This document shows, piece by piece, positions 21,043 to 32,000 of a stretch of 64,000 nt of DNA; the stretch's first letter is position 1; each line of letters starts with the position of its first letter. The stretch is taken from contig NC_085888.1 in NCBI RefSeq assembly GCF_035222375.1, positions 1-64,000 of the forward strand, in the 5' to 3' direction. Position numbers and translations under genes: made by a program. Under the pieces are notes generated by a model. That model did not search any database, was not told the origin of the DNA, and saw only the letters and a program-made list of their open reading frames with translations. Source of the stretch: Podospora pseudocomata (lineage: Eukaryota; Ascomycota; Sordariomycetes; Sordariales; Podosporaceae).

Positions 21043-21481
21043 ATTTAGCTGCACCGAACCAATTGTCAGAAGTTACCTTCAACCCGTATCCCTTTCAGAG
21101 GTTCTGTACAGGGGTTCGTCATAATATATCATGTATCCTAGACTGAATTCTTATATTTGAGAATAAGGTGCCTGCTAGGAAGTTCGCCAAGACAATGGTT
21201 AATCTCTTCGACCTGAAGCATGATATTCGCAGCAATGGTCCAAAATTGTCAGGCGAAGATTCAAGCAAAGGTTACTAGGTAGTCATGGGCTTGTAAATGG
21301 CTATGCGTATAGGACACACAATAGTCTGAGAATATCTAGGTACACGAGTCACGAGTTAATGGATTGCAATTGTAAAATTTGAACTTAGTTGATATCACCT
21401 TGAAGCGCTACTAGACTAGTAATCCTACTACACATAGCTCCATCGTAAATACCCATGTGGTGGACGCCAATTGTGCCCACA

Positions 21482-22351
21482 TTACTTTCCTTCCGGGAAA
21501 TCACTGATCTTACTAATCTCTCTCCACTCCGCCAAATCCTCCCTAGTCTTATCCAAAGCCTTTCCAATCTCAGCCGTGGCATCACTGCCCAAGGCAAAGA
21601 ATCCAGGCAGCTCCCTGCCCTCGGCAACACCAGTGCTGGTGACAACATCATATATTACCTCAGCGCCCTTGACGGGGTTGCCGAGCTGAATACCGTTGAA
21701 GTCCTTGAACGCCTGGTCGGCCTTGGCGTTGATTTCGTCGTACTCCTTCATTCTGGTGGAGGCAGGGGTGCCGCTTAAGTTGGCGCCTGGTTTGAGCAAG
21801 CTGGTCCGGAAGAATCCGGGCTCGATCAAAGTGTGCTTGATGCCAAAGTCCTTGATCTCCTCGGCAAGACCAATGCCTGCCCAGCGAAGAGCGGCCTTGG
21901 AGGCATTGTACAGGTTGCAGCTGTTCATCGGGTACCATGCGGCCATGCTGCCGATGGTGACAAGCGTACCCGATCCTTGCTCTCTTAGTTGAGGAAGAAC
22001 GGCGCGGTAGAGGTTCAGGGGGCCGAAGAAGTTGGCCTCAAACTGCTTGTACGTCTCCTCGGGAGTGGCTTCTTCGAGGGTGCCGGTCTGGACATAGGCT
22101 GCATTGTTGACGACAATGTCGATGACGCCGTAGACGTTGACAATTTCGGCAACAGCCTTCTTCAGATCAGGGAGGGGCTTGTTGTGGTCAAGCTGGACAG
22201 CCGTGATGTTCTTGTGGGAGAGATCGACTTTGGCGGGGTTGCGGGAGGCAGCGAGCACCTTGTCACCGCGGGCAGCAGCGACCTTAGCAAGCTCGAGGCC
22301 GAAGCCGGAGGAGCAGCCGGTGATGAGCCAAACGCGAGAGCGGGGAGCCAT
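21482..22351 (-). CDS. Short-chain dehydrogenase/reductase (SDR) 1
   Basis: This is a classical SDR of 289 aa without introns, an NAD(P)-dependent oxidoreductase acting on an alcohol or ketone. The nucleotide-binding TGCSSGFG lies at residues 11-18 and the NNAAY segment at 82-86. The catalytic Ser is S135 (TIGSMAAW) and the YxxxK pair is Y148/K152 (YNASK). EPGFFRTSLL follows. I place the start at the ATG at 22351, because the SDR fold begins eight residues later (VWLITG); an upstream in-frame ATG at 22459 would add 36 non-conserved residues. It is a paralogue of the SDR at 23400 (same VWLITG opening and EPGFFRT/EPGYFRT motif). The two are divergently oriented and probably share a promoter. 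It is the left-hand candidate boundary of the polyketide cluster; the substrate is unknown. Confidence 0.9.
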   Translation of the reverse strand: MAPRSRVWLITGCSSGFGLELAKVAAARGDKVLAASRNPAKVDLSHKNITAVQLDHNKPLPDLKKAVAEIVNVYGVIDIVVNNAAYVQTGTLEEATPEETYKQFEANFFGPLNLYRAVLPQLREQGSGTLVTIGSMAAWYPMNSCNLYNASKAALRWAGIGLAEEIKDFGIKHTLIEPGFFRTSLLKPGANLSGTPASTRMKEYDEINAKADQAFKDFNGIQLGNPVKGAEVIYDVVTSTGVAEGRELPGFFALGSDATAEIGKALDKTREDLAEWREISKISDFPEGK

Positions 22352-23399
22352 TGTTGGATGATCTAGATAAGTTGATAAGAGTGGTAATTCTGGTGTTGTT
22401 GAGTGAGAAGTTGTTGGATTACTGGAAAAGACGCCTGCCTTCTTATCTGGAACAGCCACCGCCAGAGAGTCTGTGGGAAAAGCTACATCATTTCACCTAT
22501 CTTTGTTTGTGGGTAGTTACCCAGCTAGCCATACGTCACTTGTTCCTTTGTGATGAATCAGACCCTGAGATCTCCCTATCCCCTAACCCCGATCGCCGAA
22601 GTGGGACAGCCCCACTACTCCGTCCCGAAATGCAGGATCCCGCATTTAGCGCTGTGCTAAGTGTTAATTTAAATTGGATTCTGCGTCCAACACGCATTGT
22701 GGTACATCTGCCCTCTACTGCCATTACGTCTGTCTAGTCTTTCAAAATGCAGGTTGAGGAACGGCAGATGCAGGGAGAGTGCAGGGATTAACACCACTGC
22801 TCCTTGATTTTTTTTGTTAAACATCAAACAGAGCATGCCACCATAGCAGGTTTTCCAATGGCTATGATGTCAGTGGTGACTCCTGGCCAATTGCATTACA
22901 CATTTTGATAGTTTGCCGTCAGGGCGTATCGCGGCGATTGTGATGGATTGTGTATTTTTCGGATTCTGATTTTTGACTGCCGATCAGCATGTGGTTTCGG
23001 TGTTAGAGGTGGGCATTACTGTTGATCTCGGCGCTCATTTTCTCGACTTAGTGTGGCTAACGGTGCGGGGGTCATGTATGCAGGGTCTGATTGATGTTTT
23101 GTCCCGTTGGCCCGTTTGCCAGCCACCTTCTTTGACTGGTCAATGCTATCCCGTCTAGAATAGTCCGAGGGTGACGCAAGAGAGGCTTCTTTAACTCCGG
23201 GTCGTTCCTGAAGATAGAGGCATCCCCTGTTAACCCCCATCCTCTTAAAAGACAGGCGAGACAAGATCAGATCGACCACATCGGTAGCACCCAGTCAAGG
23301 AATCCCGCGATCCGCTCTATTTGTACGCTTAAACCGATTCACATACGTTTTTCTTTCCCAGACACTAAGGTAGCCTTCTCTTCAACAACTCGCATCAAC
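22352..23399. promoter_or_regulatory. Divergent promoter region between the two SDR genes
   Basis: 1048 bp lie between two head-to-head ATGs, so the regulatory signals of both SDRs must be here. I see no coding sequence with support. There is a palindromic GTGGGACAGCCCCAC at about 22599. No clear TATA box is apparent for either gene. Confidence 0.5.
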
Positions 23400-24257
23400 A
23401 TGGCTGTCGCAAGAAAGGTCTGGCTCATTACCGGAACCTCCTCCGGCCTAGGCCAAGCCATCGCCAGAGCGGCACTTGCTAAGGGAGATACCGTCGTCGC
23501 CACTGCTCGTGACCCCCGCAAGATCTCGGATCTCGCATCAGCGGGCGCCATCACCGAGCGACTCGATGTGACAGCTTCTGACGAGTCCCTTTCTGAGACT
23601 GTCAACCGCATCGTTTCCAAAACAGGAGTCATCGACATTCTTGTCAACAACGCCGGTTACATCCTTGCCGGAGGTGTCGAAGAGGTTAGCCGTGACGAAG
23701 TGCAAGCTGAATTCAACACAAATGTCTTTGGCCAGCTAAACGTCCTTCGCGCCGTGCTCCCAGTGATGCGCAAGCAAAAGTCAGGAGTGGTTGCGAACCT
23801 TGGGAGCATTGGCGGTTGGCGTGGCACCCCTGCTGCCGGTCTATACTGCGCTTCAAAGGCGTGTGCTGCCATCATCTCTGAGTCGCTACGTGCAGAGGTG
23901 GCCCCCTTGGGTATCCAGGTGACAGTCATCGAACCTGGCTACTTCCGAACCAACTTCTTGGCCCCAGGACACAAAGTCTGGGCCAAGAACAAGATTGAGG
24001 ACATCGCCCCGGTTGTGGGAGCGACGAATGACGCGTTTGAGGCATACGACCGCAAGCAGCCTGGTGACCCCGAAAAGGCCGCTCAGCTGATTGTGGAAGC
24101 CTTGACCGGAACTGGTAGGGCCCAGGGACGCCCACTGCCTGCAAGGTTCTCCGTCGGGAGCGATGCTTATCAGATTGTCAGTGGTATCTTGGACAGTCAA
24201 AAGAAGGAACTGGAGGAGTGGAAGGACTTGAGCACTACCACCGATCACACAGACTAA
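23400..24257 (+). CDS. Short-chain dehydrogenase/reductase (SDR) 2
   Basis: This intronless SDR of 285 aa begins MAVARKVWLITGTSSGLG. It has TGTSSGLG at 11-18, NNAGY at 83-87, the catalytic S136 (LGSIGGW), Y149 and K153 (YCASK), and EPGYFRTNFL. All catalytic residues are present and the length is normal for a classical SDR. The start is confirmed because the Rossmann strand begins at residue 6. It is divergent from SDR 1 and convergent with the A-T-R reductase gene, whose 3' end lies 430 bp away. In the cluster it could oxidise or reduce a carbonyl on the aromatic product or side chain. Substrate is not predictable from sequence. Confidence 0.92.
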   Translation: MAVARKVWLITGTSSGLGQAIARAALAKGDTVVATARDPRKISDLASAGAITERLDVTASDESLSETVNRIVSKTGVIDILVNNAGYILAGGVEEVSRDEVQAEFNTNVFGQLNVLRAVLPVMRKQKSGVVANLGSIGGWRGTPAAGLYCASKACAAIISESLRAEVAPLGIQVTVIEPGYFRTNFLAPGHKVWAKNKIEDIAPVVGATNDAFEAYDRKQPGDPEKAAQLIVEALTGTGRAQGRPLPARFSVGSDAYQIVSGILDSQKKELEEWKDLSTTTDHTD

Positions 24258-24687
24258 GACGTCTTTCTTTTGCACCATAGAGGTATTCATGGTATTCGGA
24301 TATTTGGCCTCTTGGAGTTAGTGGTTACAAATCTATATCAGAGAATAAGTCAATCTAACGTTATGTCATGGGATGTATTTGCAATTGTAGCATTAAGGTT
24401 TCCTTAACTTTGTTAAGACAACGAAGGGACAGAAAAGACCTCTTCTGCTTTCTTTTGAACTAGAATTTGTCAAAGAAAGTGATGGCATTGATCTTTCGTC
24501 TTGTTACGACGGTTTGCTAAGTACCTTAGCTAAGGTACTTTGAATTCAGGTTCCAACACTGGGCAATTCATTCACTCAAAGAAAAAAAAGGAACAAAGAG
24601 CCAATACATCCATTCGCAGAGCCCCAAGCCAAGATTGAGATCCGCCTTCTAATTAGGTACCTATCTACCCTTCTATGCGTACAAGTA
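24258..24687. other. Convergent intergenic region
   Basis: The region lies between the 3' ends of SDR 2 and the A-T-R reductase gene. It is AT-rich, with a TACCTTAGCTAAGGTA palindrome at about 24523. It likely holds both 3' UTRs and terminators. No gene is seen. Confidence 0.5.
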
Positions 24688-27600
24688 TCACTCAAGAAAC
24701 CCCGTCGCCTTCCATTTTCTTACATATCCTTCGACCACCTCTTTCGCAACCCCGCTTTCACTCTCCAGTGTCTTAGACACTGGTCTAGACAGCTTGGTGT
24801 CCAAAACAATCTGTCCTTGGCCCAAGACCCGAAAGTCTTGTTCAAAAAAGTCTTTGAGGGAAGCACTGATTGCACCAGACTTTGTCGCAAGGACCAACCA
24901 CTCTTCAAACGGCACAAGTGTTCCGTCTACTCGACTTGGTTGTACGTCCATCTCTCGCCCCATGATTGCAATGATGTCTCTCATCGGCTGCCTGATCGGG
25001 TTTTCGAGATGCAGAAACGGTGGCAAGACTTGCGGCGACAGCAGCATCTCGGTAAGGGCTTGGGCTGCATGGTCTACTGGCAACCATGATACGGTCTAGA
25101 TATGTTGTGTGAGTAATTGTACGGATTTTGAATCCAATATAAAAGACTTACCCCCTCCAAGTCCGGCCAGACCCCCAGCTTCTGGCAGGCCTTCACCAAC
25201 ACCGGCATGTGCTCCCCAGTCTTCCAAAGCCCACCCCCCTTCTTGTCTGTATCTGCTGGCCCTGACAGCTGCCCGATCCTGACAGTTACACTCTCGGCCT
25301 TATCGCCCTGTGATTTGAATACTTCGGCAGCCTCTTTCATTACGCTTTCGCAAACCCACTTTGCCTCGGCATACCCCATTTTGACCGGCGCGTCTGCTTC
25401 GACAGGGCCTTCCGGCACCGGTCCATCGCCATAGAAATAACGCACAGCGGCAATCGAAGAGGCAAAGACCATACGCACCCCAACCTCTGGTCGAAGGGAA
25501 GATGCCTTTTGGCAAAGCGACAAGAGGTCGCAGAGGAGGTCAAGATGCGTACGGAAGGAAGGCAGTGTGAGCTGAAAGTCCATGGGCCAGGCGAGATGGA
25601 GGATATGGGTAACTTCCGATGCGAGAGAATCCAGGGGAAGGTGGGTTTTGCTGTCAAAGTCGAGAAAGGTGATCTTGGACCAAGAGGCTTCCGGGAGAGG
25701 GGGAAGACCAGCTGACGAGATGGTTTGCGTTTGGTAGCTTTTCCGAGGGTCGCCCGTAAGGGGAGACACAGAAGCTGCTGTTCGAGAGCCGCGCATTAAA
25801 CAGATTATTTTTGTTACCGATGAAAAAGAAGACAAACGGGACAGAACATGGGCGCCAAGGCTACCGGTGCTGCCTGTCATCACGACAACGAGTGGGTTGG
25901 TGGTAGACGGCCGGGAAGAATCGAGTCGTTGAATGTACTCATCCGCCAAAGCCTTCATCGCATCCGTTCGACTATTGGGCTTCTGGAGAGATTCAGTTGA
26001 CTCGCCCTCCACCAATAGCGTTCTGATGGCATGAGAAAGCAGGCTCAATGTTGGGCGACGATACACAAACTCGGCCGTCAAGCTTTCTTCCTGGCAGTTG
26101 CCAGATCGTCTGAGGGAAGATGTGATCTTCCTTGCAAGCTTCAGGCTCTGTAACGAGTCCAAACCTCGTTCGAAAAAGTCATCCTCGCTCCCTAAACTGC
26201 CTGCCTTGAACGACGGACTGACCACGTCTCTCAAGAGCATTCTGAGGACATCTTCGACGTTGTCGACATCGAAAACCGCTCCATCGTCGCTTGATCCCTC
26301 TGCATCGATAGCCTGGTAGGCTGCATCAATTTCCGTTCTGAACATTTCCGCCGTCTCCCTACGCATAACGCTGCCTTTATCTGACCTGGGTATGGTTTTG
26401 CCGTCTGTGACAAATATGATGGCGTGTTTGGAGCTCACTCTTGCATGAGCATCCAGCGTCTTATTTGCTTCCAGAACCAGCGCCCAGATTTGCTCTCTCA
26501 GCACTTCCAGGTCTGTGGTGGCAGAAGGAGAGGGCTCAACTAGCACCGCCATTTCGAATCGACCCTGGCCGACACAGACAGCTGTCTTGACGTTTGCATC
26601 ACCAGTCAGAAGGTCCTCCAACGTCCTTGGCATAATCTTCTCTCCAGTTTTCAATACAATAACATCGTCCACTCTCCCCAACACTCTTACTTCCATGCCC
26701 TCCCCGGCATCGCAATCAGGATTTAACTGCATGTCATCTTGGATCTCAAAGTGCTTTCCTCCCCATCCACAGGGATACCCAATCAGCCGATATGACTTCG
26801 CAGCTGGAGAAGCGGGACGCAACTCCAGGCCCAAGTCAGATCTCAGCCTCAAATACCGGTGGTTGTATCCAGTTCCCGGAGTGGGACGAAAGATGGGCGC
26901 AATGGCGCCTATTTCCGTGACACCATAGTGATTCAGCAACCTAATACCCTTTTCGACCAGGCTGTTGGCAACGTCAGGGCTCATTGCCCCACCCCCTACA
27001 GCGACAAATTCCATCTTTCTCAGCAGCGCAAAGGCAGTGCTTTGTTCCTCGACGGATGGCAAAGAGAAAATATCCTGCAAAATTGAAGGGACGCTCATCA
27101 GCGACCTTGCTTTGGACGCTTGAAGGATCTCCAGAGTCGACTTTGCAGCGGGGATGATGGAAGAGGGCGGCAGACAACATGTCAATCCCACCGAGAGCGA
27201 GAGGGCAGGTGCTAGAAGTCCGAAACCGTGGTACAAGGGTAATGTTGAGAGGTTGACCCAGGAGGGAACTTCCGAAGACGGGAACTGATGGCATGCGGCA
27301 TATCCCAGCAGGTAACGGTGAGGAACGGGGATGGGCTTTGGCAGTCCGGTGGTGCCTGATGAGTGCAGTATCAGGGCTGTGTGGCCCAGCTTGGATTCAT
27401 CACCCACTTCGGGGACAGGTGTCTTGGTATCGCCGTTGCTGTCCAGAAAGGCTTTATAAGGCTCAGTGGTGATGATCTTGGCAGCTGATGGCCCGCGTGC
27501 AATTTCGGAGCTGATTACTTCCGTGCGTTGTGACACGAGGAGAGTGCCCGCATTGGTCTTTTGGAGCAGATGTAAAATGCTGTGGGCTCCAAGTCTTGCC

Positions 27601-28016
27601 GATAGAAGAAGAGCGGGGATATTGAGACTCAACAAGGCGCTGAGGTGAATAAACAAGCCGATGTCGCTCTCCATGTAAAGAGCCACCGGGCGGGCTTTGC
27701 TGGAACTTGTGTCGGCATGACCAGTTCGGAGCGAGGCACGAAGCCACTCTGCACATGCCCCAATAGATCTGTCCAGCTGTGCAAACGTGACTGGTTGAAT
27801 GATGTATGACTGCCTCTCCCTGTTGCTGTTGCTCTCTCGACGATGACATTCGACCTGGTGGCTGAAGATGTGATTTGGGTTGTTGATGGCGTTGAATGCA
27901 ATGAGCCCCGGCAGTGAGGAGATCTCATCCGGTTTGGCCGGCTTACCACCTCTTCTTTGTGGTGGAAGCGGGCTAAAGGCAGGCCTGACAAACTCTCTCT
28001 CTTCAAAGATTCCCAT
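24688..28016 (-). CDS. NRPS-like A-T-R carboxylic acid (aryl acid) reductase
   Basis: Predicted 1090 aa from two exons, 28016-25152 and 25095-24688. The 56-bp intron has GTAAGT...TAG. The splice restores PDLEG-TVSWLPVDHAA, the WxPVD motif that closes thioester-reductase domains. Domains: AMP-binding adenylation domain (residues ~20-530, P-loop HSSGTTGLPKP at ~217); phosphopantetheine carrier with S621 (GLDSL); reductase of the extended-SDR type (TGSTGSLG at ~713, catalytic S in FASSIA, Y882/K886 in GYAEAKW). There is no condensation domain. Such enzymes activate a carboxylic acid, load it on the carrier and release it reductively as an aldehyde, as StbB/AscB do with orsellinic acid in ascochlorin-type pathways. 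Divergence from the PKS across a shared 1-kb promoter strongly suggests that it reduces the PKS acid product. The substrate is inferred. Confidence 0.92.
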
Positions 28017-29061
28017 AGTTGACTAGGTAGTTGCGCGTTGATCTAGGTCTTTGTGAGGCGGTGATGGGATTACAAAAATAAAGGACGAGTGACTGGAAGG
28101 CAAAAGTCCCTGTTTAGACCATGGCTTGATTCGACGAGAATCCCACATTATGAACCAAGTGGTAAACTGTTGCAACTCCGCAGAATGCTATTTGCGCAAC
28201 TAAAACGCTCGGGCTTTGCTGTCGCCACTTCGCGGCGTGGTTGACAGACCGGAGTAGAGCCCACACAAGATCGTCACGACATCGGCTTTTCGGGGACCGG
28301 AACCTGCCACAGTCACTTATAAAGAACAGATTTGACGGCGATAGCGAGATATTTGGAAAATCCACGTCTTTACCTCCGACCACGTCATATAGTCCAAAAA
28401 GGAAGGAGAGCCAAGATTGGGGGTTTAATGTGGGCTGCAGGGACCAGTGTAGTCAGGTCAGGCATACATGCAACCCGTCATGTAAACAATGAGGTCAAGC
28501 GGCAAAGTCGCAGGTGGTGCAACTATCTTGGCAAAGCTTGACCTGTTGTCCAAAGGAAAAGTTGAGAGTGTTTCAACGAGGATGTGGAAAATGAGGGATG
28601 AGATGGAACAGTCTGTTCTCCTCGTTGTCCTTGGCTGGAGCAACAATCTGATAGTCATGAGGTCTCAGGCCGGAGCCTCTGGAATTTATCATCTCTTTAT
28701 TGTTGGGAGCGTGAAGTGCTAACCTTTGACTATCGGCCGACCGTTTTTTGGCCGCCGAGTAGTGGCATTTGACTGGAATGGGTCACATTCACATGGTGGT
28801 ATGGATGGCCAGGGCCAGTTGCCCGCCATTTTCTGGAGTGGAGTACTCCCTCCCTTGGTAAAGCAGGATACCTTAAAGTCTGGCCTCTTTCCTGCTTTTT
28901 CGACTTGCTTCTCCTCACACACACACATCAACTGCATTCAAGAAGGGAGCATCTCTTTGGCCTTTTGCACTTGTTATTTCAACATAGTCTGAAAAGTATC
29001 TCGAGTTGTTCACACAGCTGCCCTACCAACTTCGACAATCACCCATACCATCTACCTTAAC
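28017..29061. promoter_or_regulatory. Bidirectional promoter between A-T-R reductase and PKS
   Basis: 1045 bp separate the two head-to-head core genes, as is typical of co-regulated backbone genes in fungal clusters. It contains one GACCGGAA octamer (28295-28302), which recurs in the 42.2-42.5 kb divergent promoter. Palindromic CGGCCG-type strings lie near 28733. A TTATAAAG string lies at 28318. No supported gene is present. Confidence 0.55.
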
Positions 29062-32000
29062 ATGGCCGACGTACTGCTCTTCCCCGGCCAGGGATCGACC
29101 TCACACTTTTCAGACCACGAGACTATCCATCAAATCCTGGACCAGCTTGGACAAGAGCAAGCCGTCTTTGATGGTTTTGTCCAAAGTTGCAAAGATCACT
29201 TCCAAGAGGAATACAACGCCCTTTCTCCAGAAGATCAATCATCAATTGGGAATCCTCAGGATATCACTGATTTTGTCCAAGACAGCAAAACATTTCTCAC
29301 ACCACCACCAGCCCTGCAGTCTCACCCTATCTTTGAGACAACCACATTGTTCATTAGACAGGTCTTGGAACTGATGTTATACCAGTCCCGAAGTGACGGG
29401 TCAGATCAGCCAGTTGAAACAGCAGGCGTCTGCACAGGTGTCTTACCCGCTGCCCTTGCTGCATCTTACCCATCCTACCTGTCCCCGCAGTTCGTCCGGG
29501 CAGCCGCCCAGTCTTATCGACTTGCCTTTTGGATCGGTCTTAGAGTGTCTCAATTTTGCAGCAAAGCAGCTGCTGATACATGGCGCGATCTTCCATGGGC
29601 ATTAAGTATTTTCGGCTTGCCTGTTGACCAGGTAGAGAGGATACTCACCCAATACATTGACGAGATGGTATGGTACCTGATATCTAATGATCCTTACCTG
29701 GGTAACAACTACTGACATGTGATGTATTTGTTTTTCAGAGCACTACCCCGACTCCTCGGATCTCTGCAGTCTTTGCTGCCGACAACATTTCCCTCTCTGG
29801 TAGCGGCCCTTCGCTATCACAGTTCAAGACCATTGCAGCCTCACAGCATCCCTCAGCACATTTCCGATCACCTCACGTGCATGGTTACTACCACGGTGGC
29901 GCTGAGAGCGTTTGTCTGGTGAACCAAGTACTCCAGGACGTCCAAACAAGAGAGATTACCTTCCCTACCTGGCAATGCCTTCAAATTCCCCTTCGGTCCG
30001 TCGCTACCGGACAGTTACTTGATCCTATTGCCGCGGCCGCCAGCGGCTCCTCTCTTCTCGAAGTTGTCCTCCATAGCGTCTTTGTCGAAACTGTCGGATG
30101 GCTATACACAATCGGCTCTTTGACCCAATCACTCAGAGAAGGACTGGACAAGGATCCAGACACTCAATACAGGGTCATCGGCATGGGTCCTAACGCCAGC
30201 TCCTTGGTGAGAGACTTGAGAACGAGCATGCTAACTTCAAAAGTAAGCATCATCGAATCTTTTGGAGACTTTGCACTCAACAGCCCCCCCGAATCGTATG
30301 CCATTGTTGGGTTGTCTGTCAACTACCCAAAGGGAAATGGCCTGGATGAATTTTGGGAGACCCTGGTGAGAGGAGAATCCACTCTGTCTACTGTAAGTCA
30401 ACAGCAGTGATTGTGCACATGGCCTCGGCGCTAACATGAGACCAGATTCCTGACAATCGTTTCGACATCACCAGCTATGGAAATAAGGATGACGGCAAAG
30501 GGAAGCCAAAACCTACACCCAACCATGGAAACTTTTTGGATGACGCATTCAAGTTTGACGCCGCCTACTTCAACATCTCACCAAGGGAGGCAAAGTGCAT
30601 GGACCCCCAACAGCGCCTTCTTCTTCATGTTGCAGCAGGAGCTTTGGAAGATGCTGGCTACAGCCCCAACTCCACACCGACCTTCATCAAGGACAAGTTT
30701 GGTGTTTTTGTTGGTGTGGCTACAGGAGACTATGTTGACAATCTGAGGGAAGACATCGATGTTTACTACAGTCCTGGAACGCTCCGCGCCTTCCTAAGCG
30801 GCCGCATTTCTTATGCGCTAGGCCTCAAGGGACCATCGATAGTGTTCGACACGGCTTGCTCTTCATCCACGGTCGCACTGCACCACGCGTGCCAGTCTCT
30901 CAAGTCAGGGGAGTGCACGGTTGCCCTGGCGGGAGGCATAAATGTAATGTCGAGTCCCTACATGCACTTGGGGTTGTCTCGTGCACACTTCCTGTCACCC
31001 ACGGGTCAGTGCAAGCCTTTCGATGTTTCGGCGGATGGATACTGCCGAGCAGAAGGAGCTGGCCTAGTCGTCGTCAAGAAACTCTCGGATGCTATTCGTG
31101 AAGGGGACCACATCCACGGCGTTATTCGTGGAATGGGTCTCAACCAGTGCGGCACTGCCAAATCCATCACCCATCCAGACGCTGCTACTCAGGCCGAGCT
31201 GTTCAACGAAGTCCTCTCTCGCAACCACATCGACCCAGACAGCATCTCACTGGTAGAGACTCACGGCACCGGAACACAAGCAGGGGACTTTGCCGAGATT
31301 ACGAGTCTACAGTCCACCTTTGGCATGAGAGCTCCTGATAACCCCCTGTACATCTCGAGTGTGAAGGGAAATATTGGTCATGCGGAAGCGGCATCAGGAC
31401 TTGCTGGTCTGACCAAGTTGCTGCTTGCCATGAGGGAGAAGAAGCTGCCACCACAAGCATCTTTCAAGACACTCAACCCTCGGCTCAAGAGCATCCGGGA
31501 GCACAACATTGTCATCCCCACCGTTCTGACCGATTGGACCACGAGAGACAAGACCCCAAGACGGGCACTCCTCAACAACTTTGGTGCTGCAGGCTCCAAT
31601 GCCGTGCTGGTACTTGAGGAATACACCGGCAACACCCAGAAGCCGGTGAAGGCTGGTCGGAATAAAGCCGAGAAGGTGTCTAGATCGTCTCATATCCTCA
31701 ACATCTCGGCCAAAACTCCGGCTGCACTGGAACATCTCAGAGAAGAGTACATCAGCTACATCAAGACATACCCCAATGTCAAGATAGAGGACCTGTGCTA
31801 CACAGCCACCGCACGGAAGAGAAATGAAGGATACGCCCACAGAATCTCCGTCCTTGGCTCCAACGTGCAGCAGCTCGAGTCGCAGCTGAGACAGGAAGCG
31901 GTCACCCAGGTCGCCAATCTCAAGGTTGCCGGTCACCGAAAGACGTTGTTTGTGTTTTCTGGTCAGGGTGGCATCTACGCCGGCATGGGTGGTGAGCTTC

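Larger units (their letters stand above)
19934..21481. other. Spacer between the YR-RecQ block and the metabolite cluster
   Basis: Apart from the 210-bp tandem repeats (20233-20653) and the solo LTR (20730-21042), I see no gene here. 21043-21480 is moderately AT-rich, presumably the 3' flank of the SDR gene, and contains no convincing open frame. Confidence 0.6.

Noticed and set aside
28261-28492. Small open frames inside the PKS/A-T-R promoter
   Set aside because: Short, overlapping, without recognisable motifs. The region is better explained as a shared promoter.
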